A stretch of DNA of 64,000 nt from Paratractidigestivibacter sp963630635 (GCA_963630635.1 CAVGOA010000003.1:1-64000), one strand, 5' to 3'; shown: positions 1 through 7,946, counted from the first letter of the stretch. Translations and numbers: made by a program. The notes: generated by a model not told the origin, from the letters alone.

Positions 1-36
1 GGGGTTTGCGGACAGGGGCGAGGGGAACTAATATGG

Positions 37-189
37 TCAGGTGATTTCAGGCCCCCGGACGGGGCCCGCGCCGCCTTGCGGAACGGTGCTTACACCAACT
101 TTTCCGACACTACCGACCTCGATCATCCCATCGTCGTAATCGAAGCCGTGGATTTTCTCCAGGTAGCTCTCCCACTTTAAATAACGCAT
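37..189 (-). CDS. Small hypothetical protein, 50 aa
   Basis: A short reading frame starts at ATG 187-189 and ends at TGA 37-39. The protein begins MRYLKWESYLEKIHGF and is acidic in its middle. A G-run lies about 6 nt before the ATG and could act as a ribosome binding site. It follows the HipA-like gene on the same strand, after a 9-bp inverted repeat. I do not recognise the family. It could be a fragment of a longer protein or not be translated at all. Confidence 0.3.
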   Translation of the reverse strand: MRYLKWESYLEKIHGFDYDDGMIEVGSVGKVGVSTVPQGGAGPVRGPEIT

Positions 190-219
190 GATGCCCCCAA
201 TCTAAGTTGAGGGCATCAT
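188..219. repeat. 9-bp perfect inverted repeat between two minus-strand ORFs
   Basis: ATGATGCCC at 188-196 pairs perfectly with GGGCATCAT at 211-219 across 14 nt. It sits between the 3' end of the HipA-like gene and the small ORF at 37-189, and it covers that ORF's start codon. No T-run follows, so an operator or translational control hairpin is as likely as a terminator. Confidence 0.5.
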
Positions 220-273
220 TCAGAAATCGTGAGTTGTCGATACATCTATCGCGAATCCGTCTTAGATACATCG

Positions 274-1626
274 TTAACGGCAATATTCGCAACCCTCGCG
301 CGCAAAAGCCTCCCTATTGTTGTCGTCGGCCCTCGACGCCCGCGCCGCCGCCATTGCCTGTCGCTCCAAGCTCGGGTTCCCGGTGGGATAGGCAGGGCTG
401 ATTTCCCGCGCTCTCTTCTCGACGTCCTCGATAGCTCTTGCGAGTTTTCTCATCTCTACCATGGCGTAGCGATCCGAGAAGAGCTCGAGGGCCGGGGCCG
501 CACATACGACCTCCAAGGCTTTTTCCACTGCATCTAGAGCAACGTCGGGGTCAAACCAATCGAGCTTTTCCGCATACCGACCCATCTGTTCGTCCATATG
601 GGTCAAGAAGGGATACTTGTAGATGCTCTTTCGCGGGGGCCGCTCCGCCTTGAGCGCGCGGTCGCAGTCGAAGGACTCGCCCATGTCGAACAGGGGCGCC
701 ATGCGCAGCCATTCGCGGGACTCCGAGTCAACCAGAATCCCGAAATTGCCCCAATGCCTGTCGAAGTTTCCGATGACGTGGTCAACAACAAGCATCTCGG
801 AAAGTCTTTCTCGCGCGTCGATGATACCGTGGCTCTCGAGCAAAAGGGCATATCGCTCGTAACGGGAGAGGTGGTTATGATCCGGCGCGAGCTGAAAAAT
901 GTCGCCCGCAGGCACGAACTCCGTGGCCGCGTCGGTGAACGACGGGCAGCTCCCGAAAGGCACGGTCCCGTGAAAGCCGTTAAGCGAATAGGGCACATAG
1001 TCGCTCTTTTGTAAAAAGGCCCCACAAACCGTGGTCGCCGCGACCTCGCAAAACGGTTCCAACATGAGATTGGACTGTTTACCGGTTTTGAACAGCCGAG
1101 CAACGCCTCCCTCACTCGCCCAGAACTTCGGCAGATTTCCGTTTAAGGCGACGTCCGGGGAAGATGAGAGGATCTCGCTATGAAGGACGATTTCCTTGAG
1201 CGCCGCCTCCCTCGAGCTTTCGTCATGCGACGCGAGGGCCTGTCCTACCTCTGGCGGAAAATCACGGTTATAAAGCTTCACGTCATCCCAATGAAGGTCG
1301 ATCCCGTCCGGGCGAAGCCAATATTGGTCAGATAACGATAAACCCAACCCAAAGAGCATAAGCTCCTCGGTTGATTCCAGGTCAAGCGCCTCAAGAAGGC
1401 GCGACACGTTCTCACGGCTTTGGGGAACAGCGCGCCGGGTCATCCAGCCGGAAAGGCCCTGGCCATCAATCGACCCGTTGCGCGACCAGGCCGCAAACGG
1501 GATGTAGGAAACCTCAAGAGCCTTTATATGCCCCGCAATCTGTCTTAGCATCAGGTCATACGTGAATGCGCACGCCTCGTGGTCCCTACACATAAGGGTT
1601 CTTCGCACATATCTAGGCTTTACCAT
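274..1626 (-). CDS. HipA-like protein kinase, orphan
   Basis: This 450-aa protein resembles the HipA-type kinases common in Clostridia and Coriobacteriia. The kinase core is visible near residue 295 as DHVIGNFDRHWGN, matching the D-x-H-x-x-N catalytic loop, followed by a metal-binding-like APLFDMGE about 25 residues later. The segment GLSLSDQYWLRP near residue 95 is typical of this subfamily. Known HipA proteins phosphorylate cytoplasmic targets such as aminoacyl-tRNA synthetases; the substrate here is unknown. ATG at 1624-1626 follows an AGAGGGA site by 8 nt. No HipB-like antitoxin gene lies upstream; 560 bp without a clear gene separate it from the next minus-strand gene. It may act alone or be an immunity or defence remnant in an island. 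Confidence 0.82.
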   Translation of the reverse strand: MVKPRYVRRTLMCRDHEACAFTYDLMLRQIAGHIKALEVSYIPFAAWSRNGSIDGQGLSGWMTRRAVPQSRENVSRLLEALDLESTEELMLFGLGLSLSDQYWLRPDGIDLHWDDVKLYNRDFPPEVGQALASHDESSREAALKEIVLHSEILSSSPDVALNGNLPKFWASEGGVARLFKTGKQSNLMLEPFCEVAATTVCGAFLQKSDYVPYSLNGFHGTVPFGSCPSFTDAATEFVPAGDIFQLAPDHNHLSRYERYALLLESHGIIDARERLSEMLVVDHVIGNFDRHWGNFGILVDSESREWLRMAPLFDMGESFDCDRALKAERPPRKSIYKYPFLTHMDEQMGRYAEKLDWFDPDVALDAVEKALEVVCAAPALELFSDRYAMVEMRKLARAIEDVEKRAREISPAYPTGNPSLERQAMAAARASRADDNNREAFAREGCEYCR

Positions 1627-1840
1627 GGCTCATTCCCTCTTTTTTGAAACCCGGCCCCGCGCAAGCAACGTAAGCCCTTTTGACTTGTGATGGCGTCAAA
1701 AAGCTTAACAGAACGAAGCCACATACAGATAACCATAGCTGATGGTCGCTCGGGCTGATCTCACCCCCTGCAGTTCCTGGTATATGCGTCCTTTCGAGCC
1801 GCTCCTTAGGCAGTTTTCCTCCTATTATGCCTTACCCGTT

Positions 1841-1870
1841 TTGGACGATGTTGTAACACCGGAGTATAAT
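1841..1870 (+). promoter_or_regulatory. Sigma-70-like promoter of the candidate small RNA
   Basis: TTGGAC at 1841-1846 and a perfect TATAAT at 1865-1870 are separated by 18 nt. There is no plus-strand protein gene downstream, only the structured segment that ends in the terminator at 2004-2040. Transcription would start near 1877. Confidence 0.55.
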
Positions 1871-1876
1871 AACATC

Positions 1877-2040
1877 GGTAGGCGGCGATACGAGAGCCTA
1901 ACGCGATAGCAACCCTATGACAGCGTAGCCTAGGCAAGTAACCTCCTTGCGCCGACATATCGGGGCGAATAGACGCGGTGGGCCGGAATCGTGCCGACGG
2001 AGCAATAGGGCCGGCGGCGATTCGCCACCGGCCCTATTTT
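1877..2040 (+). ncRNA. Candidate structured small RNA, about 164 nt
   Basis: The segment has its own promoter at the left and a strong intrinsic terminator at the right, and it holds no usable reading frame. Several local stems can be drawn: TAGGC with GCCTA, a CCGA/TCGG stem inside CGCC/GGCG near 1948-1967, and the terminator stem. An unpaired-looking stretch near 1938 reads AACCTCCTT, which resembles the 3' end of 16S rRNA and could pair with strong Shine-Dalgarno sites. I do not recognise a known class: it lacks the hallmarks I know for SRP RNA, RNase P RNA or tmRNA. Existence is inferred from signals only. Confidence 0.42.
2004..2040 (+). terminator. Intrinsic terminator of the candidate small RNA
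   Basis: AATAGGGCCGG pairs with CCGGCCCTATT around a second stem GGCG/CGCC, followed by TTTT. The U-tract side is the plus strand. Confidence 0.75.
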
Positions 2041-2187
2041 GATTCGGGTTTGCTATACCGTAGGAATATGGGTTAAGAAGCAAGACCTTCCTCAACACAC
2101 CGCGCAAGTTATGTAACCGCGGGGTGTATGTGCATCGTGGCATGGAATACTATAAACAACAACAACGCGGGCTAAAGGAGTAAATGA

Positions 2188-3702
2188 CTACTTAGTAGCT
2201 CCACAACTAGAACACTTATAACCGGTCGTGACGACTTCGTCGTAGGCAGCCCGGTCCGTGACGGTCACGGTCTCGTCCCATGCAGCCCGATCGGTTACGG
2301 TGATGACCTCATCGTAGGCGTCTTGATCGGTTATCCAAACGTAATCATCGTGATAGCCGCTGCATTTTCCCCCACTTAGCAACGAGCTCTCTATATGCCC
2401 CCAAGGGTCATCCGTGATATCCGCCCCACACTGATTGCATATGTAGCGATACTCCTCATGCCTCACGGCGTCGTGGTGGACGGTCTCGGTGTGGGTCACG
2501 GCGTCGTGGTGGACGGTCGTCGTCTGCGCGACCCAGCTGTGCTGGTGCTGAGTCGACGATGACCCGCCGGCAGAAGAGTCACCGGAGCCGCTGTTACCGC
2601 CCTGAGAGTTCCCCTGCTGGGACGAGCCCTGCGACTGGCTGCTGTTATTTTGGCTGGCCTGGCTTGAGGACTGGCCGGACCCGGAGTTAGTGTTTCCGCC
2701 GGAAGAGCCGGAACCGCTGTTGGTGCCCGCGCCGGAGGACGACGAGCCGCTGTTGGTACTTGAGCCGGAAGACGACGAGCCGCCTGAGGTCGTCGGCACC
2801 CTGGCCGCGGTCTCCTCCTTCTTGGCCTCCTCCTGGGCCTGGCCGGCCTGCTGCTCGACGGACTGCTTGACGTCGTCGTCGGCGGCAGGGCTGTTCTTGA
2901 TGTTCCCCTCGACCTTGGAGACGACCTGGGAGCCCTTGTCGCCCGTCAAGGTGGAGTCGCCCTTCTTGACAGCCTCGGTTACCTGCGCGGCGATATTGGT
3001 CAGGTCGCCGGCGGTGACGGAACCGGCCTCCACCTTCTCCAGGGTGGCCGCCGTCACCGTTGCATCGGGCGTCTTCTCATCGCTAGAGGTGAGGCTCTTC
3101 GTCTCCCCAACTTTGTAGATCGACCCGTCGGCGTTCACCGGCGAGATGTAGGTCACCTTGCAGGTAGACTCATCCCCTACGGCGACGGCCTCGGCCTTGT
3201 TGGCGCTGTACGCGTGGTAGAAGTCCACGTCGCCGTCGTCGCTCTCGATGTGGGCGATGACGGGCGACGAGGTCGCCTCGTCCCAGCCCTCGGCCGTCAC
3301 GCCGACGTTGACGTACATGGTCTTGGCCTCGGCCTCGGCGCTGTCCGTAGCCTGGCCCGCCTGCTGCGACACGGTCGCGGCTGGCTCCGGTTGGCGGCTC
3401 AGCAGCGCGCAGCCGCCGACGCCGGCCAGCAGCACCGCGGCGGCGACGCCCGCCGCTATGAACGTCTTCTTTTTAGGGAACTCGCGGCCGAAAAGGGCCA
3501 CCTTGGGCTCGCCTCCGCCCTCATCGACGGCGGCCGCCTCCTCGCCGACCTCGCCCTCCGGCCAGACGTCGGGCCAGGCGACGGTCTCGAAGCCGTCGGC
3601 CCCCTCGACCTCTTCCTCTTCCTCGGTCGCTACCGTCTCCTCGGCGGCCTCGACGAGCATCTCGTCGGCCCGTCCCAGGCCGTCCCTCTTCTCCTCGTCC
3701 AT
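2188..3702 (-). CDS. Membrane-anchored Ser/Gly-rich extracellular protein with Cys/His-rich C-terminus
   Basis: This 504-aa protein has an acidic cytoplasmic N-terminus (about 1-75), one transmembrane segment (about 78-102) and a long extracellular part. Residues of about 310-385 are low-complexity Ser/Gly/Asn/Gln. The last 115 residues contain HxH, two HHDAV repeats, two CxxC pairs and a threefold repeat of the type TDRAAYDEVVT. The CxxC pairs and histidines suggest metal binding, but I cannot name the family. A strong AAAGGAGGGGAG site precedes ATG 3700-3702, and a TATAAT lies near 3748. The linker and repeated end fit a surface protein that projects through the cell wall. No sortase motif is seen; anchoring would be by the membrane helix. 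Confidence 0.75.
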   Translation of the reverse strand: MDEEKRDGLGRADEMLVEAAEETVATEEEEEVEGADGFETVAWPDVWPEGEVGEEAAAVDEGGGEPKVALFGREFPKKKTFIAAGVAAAVLLAGVGGCALLSRQPEPAATVSQQAGQATDSAEAEAKTMYVNVGVTAEGWDEATSSPVIAHIESDDGDVDFYHAYSANKAEAVAVGDESTCKVTYISPVNADGSIYKVGETKSLTSSDEKTPDATVTAATLEKVEAGSVTAGDLTNIAAQVTEAVKKGDSTLTGDKGSQVVSKVEGNIKNSPAADDDVKQSVEQQAGQAQEEAKKEETAARVPTTSGGSSSSGSSTNSGSSSSGAGTNSGSGSSGGNTNSGSGQSSSQASQNNSSQSQGSSQQGNSQGGNSGSGDSSAGGSSSTQHQHSWVAQTTTVHHDAVTHTETVHHDAVRHEEYRYICNQCGADITDDPWGHIESSLLSGGKCSGYHDDYVWITDQDAYDEVITVTDRAAWDETVTVTDRAAYDEVVTTGYKCSSCGATK

Positions 3703-3747
3703 AAGGTCTCCCCTCCTTTTGGGAACTCCCCTTGACTATCGGGAAAG

Positions 3748-3753
3748 ATTATA
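3748..3753 (-). promoter_or_regulatory. -10 element of the 2188-3702 gene
   Basis: A perfect TATAAT reads on the minus strand about 46 nt before the start codon. No good -35 hexamer is visible at the right spacing. Confidence 0.45.
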
Positions 3754-3973
3754 CCTGCTCGGGGACAGTATGCCCGTCTCGCCGCCGTGTTAAACGCCCG
3801 CAAAGGCTGCATCGTGCCGATTAGGCAGGCCTAGCGTAGCCACATCGCGATATCGCCACCCCGTCGCAGCGCGAAACATGTGTCGCCAACCGAAGCGTTT
3901 TACAACGGCGACGAAGAATGTGGAGACGGCCGGTTTTCAGCCGCGCCAAAGCTGGCTTAGGGGAAGCTTTCGG

Positions 3974-4129
3974 GCGGGCGCCCCCTCCCCGCGGGCCCCG
4001 GCCGACTCCGTTAAGGCGGGGCCGCGCGCCGCCAAGCGACTCGAACGGCGCGGCCGGGCCCTTCGCGGCCGGGGCCACCCACTCTCCCTTCGGTCCCCCG
4101 CACGGGGCCCGCGGGGAGGGGGCGCCCGC
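3974..4129. repeat. Long inverted repeat, 26-bp perfect arms, 104-nt spacer
   Basis: Positions 3974-3999 are the exact reverse complement of 4104-4129 (arm begins GCGGGCGCCCCCTCCCC). The spacer has a second nested stem (GGCCGCGCGCCG with CGGCGCGGCC). It ends 34 nt before the adhesin start codon, so it would form a large hairpin in that gene's leader. It belongs with seven other long intergenic inverted repeats in this window. Confidence 0.8.
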
Positions 4130-4163
4130 GCATCTACAGTCCCCTCACGGAAGGGAGAAGCCC

Positions 4164-5735
4164 ATGCGAACATCACATGGCAGCCCGGGCGCACGCGCGC
4201 CCGAGCAGAGAAAGAGAGGAAGGGCCGCGGCCGTGAACAGGGCCAAGGCCCTCTTCATGTCCGTCGTCCTGACCCTGTCGCAGGTGCTAGGCATGGTGGG
4301 CTCGGGCCTCACGGCCGAGGTCGCCGCGGCGGCGACGGTCGGCGAGCAGCTGTCGCTGTCCGAGGCCACGCAGGCCGTGGGCCGCACGTACACCTTCAGG
4401 CTGTCCAACGGGCAGCTCGCCTGGTGCGGCGACCGCCACGCCAACCACCCCGAGGTCGGGCGCCCCGGCACCGTCATCGGCGGCGACGGCGCCCAGTGGC
4501 ACGTCGTGCGCGGCGACGACTCGACCCTGACCGGCTACTCCGAGACCCAGCAGCGGATGATCGACTACCTGGTCTACGTGGGCAACCGCGACGTGTCGGC
4601 GTCCAACACCGCCTGGGGCATGTACGGCGTGTGGACCGACAACAACGCGTCCAAGGCCGCCGTGGTGGTCCAGGCCGCCATATGGATGGTGAGCGCCTAC
4701 GACACCGACGACGTCACCATCGGCGGCGAGTGCAACTGGGAGTTCTACGCGGGCGACGGCTACGGCCAGACCTCCGACGTCTACTCCCGCGACTGCATCC
4801 TGCGCGCCTACAACGAGGCCAAGGCCTACGCGCTGGGCGGCGCGGGCAACCCCGAGATCGACCACTGCGCCACGGCCGTCCGCTTCGGCAACGACGTCCA
4901 GGACATCTTCTTCTACACCGCGCCCACCGGCTCGGTGACCCTCAAGAAGACCTCCGCCAACCCGTCGGTCACCGACGGCAACGCCTGCTACAGCCTTTCC
5001 GGCGCGAAGTACGGCGTCTTCTCCGACGCCGCCTGCACCGTCAAGGTGGGCGACCTCACGACCGATGCCGCCGGCAACACCGGCACCCTGACCGGCCTCG
5101 CCGCGGGCACCTACTACGCCAAGGAGACCCAGGCCTCCAAGGGCTACCGCCTCTGCGGCGATGTCCACCAGGTCACCGTGGCCGCGGGCCGCACCGCGAC
5201 GTTCACGTGCGAGGAGCAGCCTGGCACCGACCCGATTGGCATGCTGGTCGGCAAGTACGACCCGGAGACCCAGAAGACCTACACCGCGACCAACCTGCCC
5301 AACGGCAGCGCGAGCCTGGCGGGCGCCGAGTTCACCGTCGAGTACTACGACACCGTGGACTACGAGGACTACGGGGCCCTCAAGGCCGCCGGCCTCTCCC
5401 CGAAGCGCACCTGGGTGTTCTCGACTAACAAAAACGGAGTTGCCACATTCTCCGTCAGCAACAAAGTTTCCGGCGACTCCCTGTATACCGATGTTTTCGG
5501 CAATCCGTGCATTCCGCGTGGCACCGTGGTGATCCGCGAGACCAAGGCCTCCGAGGGCTACAAGGTCAACTCGGGCTTCGTGAGCTTCCAGACGATCCAG
5601 GAGAATGTAACGAGCAGTTCCGCGACCACCTACAACGCGCCGACGGTGGAGGAGCCCGGGATCCGCGGCGGCGTGGCCGCGACCAAGATCGACCATGACC
5701 GCGACGGGTACAATGCGGCTAGGCGAGAGAAATAA
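4164..5735 (+). pseudogene. Truncated thioester-domain/SpaA-type surface adhesin
   Basis: From ATG 4164 (site GGAAGGGAGAAG) the frame gives 523 aa: a signal peptide ending near AAAAT (about residue 58), a thioester domain with Cys in LAWCGDRH and Gln in VVVQAAIW, then two SpaA/Cna-B-like domains with isopeptide-type Lys (TLKKTS) and Glu (AKETQAS, IRETKAS). Relatives continue with more Cna-B domains and an LPxTG wall signal. Here the protein stops abruptly after KIDHDRDGYNAARREK, with no sorting motif or membrane helix, so it would be secreted but not anchored. Positions of about 5426-5515 are clearly AT-richer than the rest, which suggests recombination with another allele. A short functional form cannot be excluded. 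Confidence 0.72.
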
Positions 5736-5749
5736 CGAAAGGCGATGCA

Positions 5750-6214
5750 ATGGGCAGGCAAAAGGTAGACGGAAAAGGGCATCTACACGTGAACGTCCCG
5801 GTGGCGCTCTGGGAAAAGTTGCGCGTCATGTCCCAGTTGTCGACCTCGGTCGCGAACTCAAGCGAGCTGGCGCAAGTCGCGATGGATGCCTTCGCGGGCA
5901 TCTCGCGCGCCCTCGACGCGAACGGCTTCGCCGCCGTGGAGCGGCAGCGAAAGAAGAATGAGGCATGGCAGTCCGTAATGCTGTTCGTGGACGAGGCAAC
6001 AATTGATGCGGCGAAGAACGAAGCGGATCGTCTCGGCGTAAGCGTCTCGTCATGGATCACCACGGCCGTCTCGGCGATGATGTCCGAGGTGAACCCGATG
6101 ATCTACGCTGCGCTGCGAAAGGACTTCGCGCAAACAATGCGGAAGTGGAAACAGGGCTTCGGGCCCGAGGCGAAGGTCAAGCGCCTGTGTTCCGGTGAGC
6201 CGACGGTGAATTAA
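5750..6214 (+). CDS. Hypothetical protein with two ribbon-helix-helix-like segments
   Basis: The 154-aa product starts at ATG 5750 after a GAAAGGCG site, 14 nt past the broken adhesin. Two parts look alike in pattern: HLHVNVPVALWEKL plus two helices near the N-terminus, and SVMLFVDEATIDAAKNEA plus two helices near residue 85. Each fits a strand-helix-helix fold of the CopG/Arc type, which would suggest DNA binding, for example in plasmid or island maintenance. This is a pattern judgement; I do not recognise the family. Confidence 0.55.
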   Translation: MGRQKVDGKGHLHVNVPVALWEKLRVMSQLSTSVANSSELAQVAMDAFAGISRALDANGFAAVERQRKKNEAWQSVMLFVDEATIDAAKNEADRLGVSVSSWITTAVSAMMSEVNPMIYAALRKDFAQTMRKWKQGFGPEAKVKRLCSGEPTVN

Positions 6215-6385
6215 CGAGGCGGGCGATCTAAAGGCGATGCGTCTACAGTTCGCCGAGCGCAATCTTTACGCTACCTGGCGGCGGCACTTACTTCGATGTG
6301 GTTTTTGACGCCGGCGCTGAGAGGAGCTGTTTGGCCATGCTTATGTCGCCTCGATTCTTTACGCAATGCCTTTAACGTTCATTTT

Positions 6386-6832
6386 TTACGCATCCGTCGA
6401 ATCCGAGGGGTAACGGAAGACAACGTCGAAACCCTCGGCACGGAGGGCACACGCTGCCGCGCGGGCGTTGGCGTTGCCGACGCCGAAGGGCTCGTCTTCG
6501 TCGGCGACCGCGTCGTGCATGCCCTGGTCGCGGTAGTACGCGAGCTCGACGACATCGGGCTTGTGCCCGAGCGAGGCCTCTTCCGCACGCGCGGCGGCCA
6601 ACGTGGCGGCCACGGCCTCGCGCTGGCGGGACGCGACTTCCTCGAGCGCAGCCCAGGCGCGCGCGGGCGGATCCCAGGAATTGCCCTCCTTCTCCCAGCG
6701 CTTGACGCTCTGGATGTTGCACCGGGCCTCTCAGGCCAGGTCGCCTTGGCTCATGCCGAGGTCCTCACGCAGGGCCTTGAAGCCCGCCTTAGTGCGGTTC
6801 TTCTCCCCGCCCGGTATCTCCTTCTTTCTCAT
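6386..6832 (-). pseudogene. XRE-type HTH gene interrupted by an in-frame TGA
   Basis: Reading from ATG 6830-6832 the frame gives MRKKEIPGGEKNRTKAGF, then a helix-turn-helix (LREDLGMSQGDLA), a TGA at 6731-6733, and continues in the same frame (EARCNIQSVKRWEKEG) for another 114 codons to TGA at 6386. Both sides of the stop are typical of one HTH protein, and a GGA or GAG codon would restore it. The start overlaps the stop of the upstream frame by 4 nt (ATGA), as in a coupled two-gene cassette. A shorter C-terminal protein could start at an internal codon near 6613. Confidence 0.6.
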
Positions 6833-7050
6833 TGCTCCCCCTTCGTCGCTCTATCGACGGCGTCTGCCAGCTCGGCTGACCTCGGCTCGCCCCGCTCCTC
6901 CATAGACAGCCAATCGTACAGCACGTCTGCGCCGGGGAGCAGGCCGCTGCGGTAGTACTCCCAAATGATGCCCTCGCGGACCCCTCCCCAGGCCCAACAT
7001 TTTGTCCGAGGTTCCGTGCGCCCATGAATCCGCATTCGACGCCGGGCCAA
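6829..7050 (-). CDS. Small hypothetical protein coupled to the broken HTH gene
   Basis: The 73-aa frame ends in a TGA that overlaps the ATG of the HTH gene. Its second half (GVREGIIWEYYRSGLLPGAD) reads like real protein, whereas the first 25 residues are Arg-rich and may be out of frame. With an HTH partner the arrangement resembles a toxin-antitoxin cassette, but no toxin fold is recognisable. It may be decayed. Confidence 0.35.
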   Translation of the reverse strand: MARRRMRIHGRTEPRTKCWAWGGVREGIIWEYYRSGLLPGADVLYDWLSMEERGEPRSAELADAVDRATKGEQ

Positions 7051-7363
7051 AGGACGCTACTTCGCCCCACTGAACAAACGGCACTATCGAGAAGGACCTT
7101 GTCGGTGCTTTTTGGGTCTCATCTTGCCGAGGGTCAAAAATCGTAAGCCGTCTGCCTGCGGGTTTGCAAACAGTAATTCAAAATGGTACCCGAAATCCAC
7201 TGACGTGCCACCCAATACTAGCGTGGCCCTTGAACGCAAAACGCCCGCGCAGGAATAGACGGAGCCATGCCCCTGCTGCGCTTGAGGTGCGACGGCATCA
7301 AGTGTAAAAATTGCCTAACCGGGTCAAATATGACTAGTTGCTTGAGCGAGAGAATGGAGCCAC
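7051..7363. other. Intergenic stretch with element copy A
   Basis: Apart from the 112-bp element at 7097-7208 I see no convincing gene. A 48-codon plus-strand frame from 7267 encodes a Cys-rich start (RCDGIKCKNCL), but it lacks a ribosome site and overlaps the next ORF. Confidence 0.4.
7097..7208. repeat. 112-bp inverted-repeat element, diverged copy A
   Basis: It matches 7755-7866 over the full 112 bp without gaps, with about 25 mismatches by eye. The terminal inverted repeat that is perfect in the other copy is decayed here. It lies 540 bp from copy B, with short ORFs between. Confidence 0.7.
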
Positions 7364-7660
7364 ATGCCAGACAAGTGGATTGCCGAGTGCTCCCCGACGG
7401 AGTCGAATGACCGCTTTAGCGCCCTCACGGCCCAGGACAATACAACCAGGGTGTCGCTCCGTGTGTCAAAGGGCGGCAAGCCTTGGGTTGTTGAGCGTCC
7501 CGCCTCAACCGGCTGCGGGTCCGAAAAAGGCTCGATAGCCACCAAGCCGGTCAAGCACGTCGTCGTGCCGGATCTTGACGTGCAGTTCGCAGGCTACGAC
7601 GGCGACTATACGCCAGTCGAAGGCGCCTTTACCAACCCCGTTGGAGGCGAAAAGCTGTGA
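7364..7660 (+). CDS. Hypothetical protein, 98 aa
   Basis: ATG 7364 follows GGAG by 4 nt. The protein starts MPDKWIAECSPTESNDRFS and has no obvious membrane segment. Its end overlaps the GTG of the next frame by 4 nt, suggesting coupled translation. No family recognised; it lies between the two 112-bp elements close to the tRNA-Thr gene, so it is probably an island gene. Confidence 0.45.
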   Translation: MPDKWIAECSPTESNDRFSALTAQDNTTRVSLRVSKGGKPWVVERPASTGCGSEKGSIATKPVKHVVVPDLDVQFAGYDGDYTPVEGAFTNPVGGEKL

Positions 7661-7935
7661 CGGAGTTCGATGCGTCGCCGTACCCTGAGGGCACGGCGAA
7701 ACGGCGCGGTAGGCCCCCGTTCCACAAGGGCGGGCGGTGTGCTAGCGAGAAGGACCTTGTCAGTGGTTTTTGGGTCTCTTCTCGCCGGGGCACGAAATTC
7801 ACAAGGCGTCTACCTGCGGTTTTGCAAATAGCGGTTCAAAGTGGCACCCGATTTCCACTGACAAGGCACCCAAAACTAACGCGTCCCCAGGACCTGGGCC
7901 GCCCCGGGCACATAAAAAAGGCCAGAGGTACGTAA
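7657..7935 (+). CDS. Hypothetical ORF disrupted by the 112-bp element
   Basis: GTG 7657 overlaps the preceding stop. Only the first 30 codons (TEFDASPYPEGTAKRRGRPP) look like protein; the frame then runs into the repeat element at 7755-7866 and ends in the tRNA terminator region. The likely original gene was cut when the element arrived. Confidence 0.25.
   Translation: MTEFDASPYPEGTAKRRGRPPFHKGGRCASEKDLVSGFWVSSRRGTKFTRRLPAVLQIAVQSGTRFPLTRHPKLTRPQDLGRPGHIKKARGT
7755..7866. mobile_element. 112-bp inverted-repeat element, copy B (MITE-like)
   Basis: CCTTGTCAGTGG at 7755-7766 is the exact reverse complement of CCACTGACAAGG at 7855-7866. Length, termini and a diverged second copy (7097-7208) fit a non-autonomous inverted-repeat element. 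It also carries one GGCGAGAAG motif on its minus strand. No target-site duplication is evident and no transposase is nearby, so a structured regulatory repeat is the alternative. Confidence 0.6.
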
Positions 7936-7946
7936 CCCCTGGCCTA
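7914..7946 (-). terminator. Intrinsic terminator of tRNA-Thr
   Basis: On the minus strand GGCCAGGGGTTACG pairs with CGTACCTCTGGCC, followed by TTTTTT. It lies 8 nt after the encoded CCA of the tRNA. Confidence 0.85.

Larger units (their letters stand above)
1627..2187. other. Intergenic region of about 560 bp with a candidate small RNA
   Basis: No convincing protein gene is present. The stretch holds the promoter region of the HipA-like gene, including an imperfect hairpin (CTTTTGAC with GTCAAAAAG, about 1677-1701), then the candidate plus-strand small RNA at 1877-2040 with promoter and terminator. After 2040 up to the end of the next minus-strand gene I see nothing of note. An 81-codon minus frame at 1898-2143 has no start-site signal and looks accidental. 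Confidence 0.6.
3703..4163. other. Divergent 460-bp intergenic region, very GC-rich
   Basis: It separates the minus-strand surface protein from the plus-strand adhesin. It holds the -10 element at 3748 and the 26-bp perfect inverted repeat at 3974-4129. Long open frames run through it on both strands, but they are by-products of extreme GC content and have no ribosome binding sites. Confidence 0.6.

Noticed and set aside
1898..2143. 81-codon minus-strand ORF in the hipA upstream region
   Set aside because: No ribosome site or protein-like composition. The same DNA has promoter and terminator signals for a plus-strand RNA.
2460..2520. Direct repeat of about 22 bp resembling a CRISPR unit
   Set aside because: It is inside a coding sequence and encodes the repeated HHDAV motif. 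There are only two copies and no spacers.
3878..5428. Long Arg/Gly-rich plus-strand frame and a 487-codon minus frame over the adhesin gene
   Set aside because: They are out-of-frame readings of a very GC-rich gene. Composition is Arg/Pro/Gly with no ribosome site, and the adhesin frame explains the DNA.
6731..6733. TGA in the HTH gene read as selenocysteine, given selD in the window
   Set aside because: HTH proteins have no selenocysteine at this helix and no hairpin typical of a SECIS follows the codon. A nonsense mutation is simpler.
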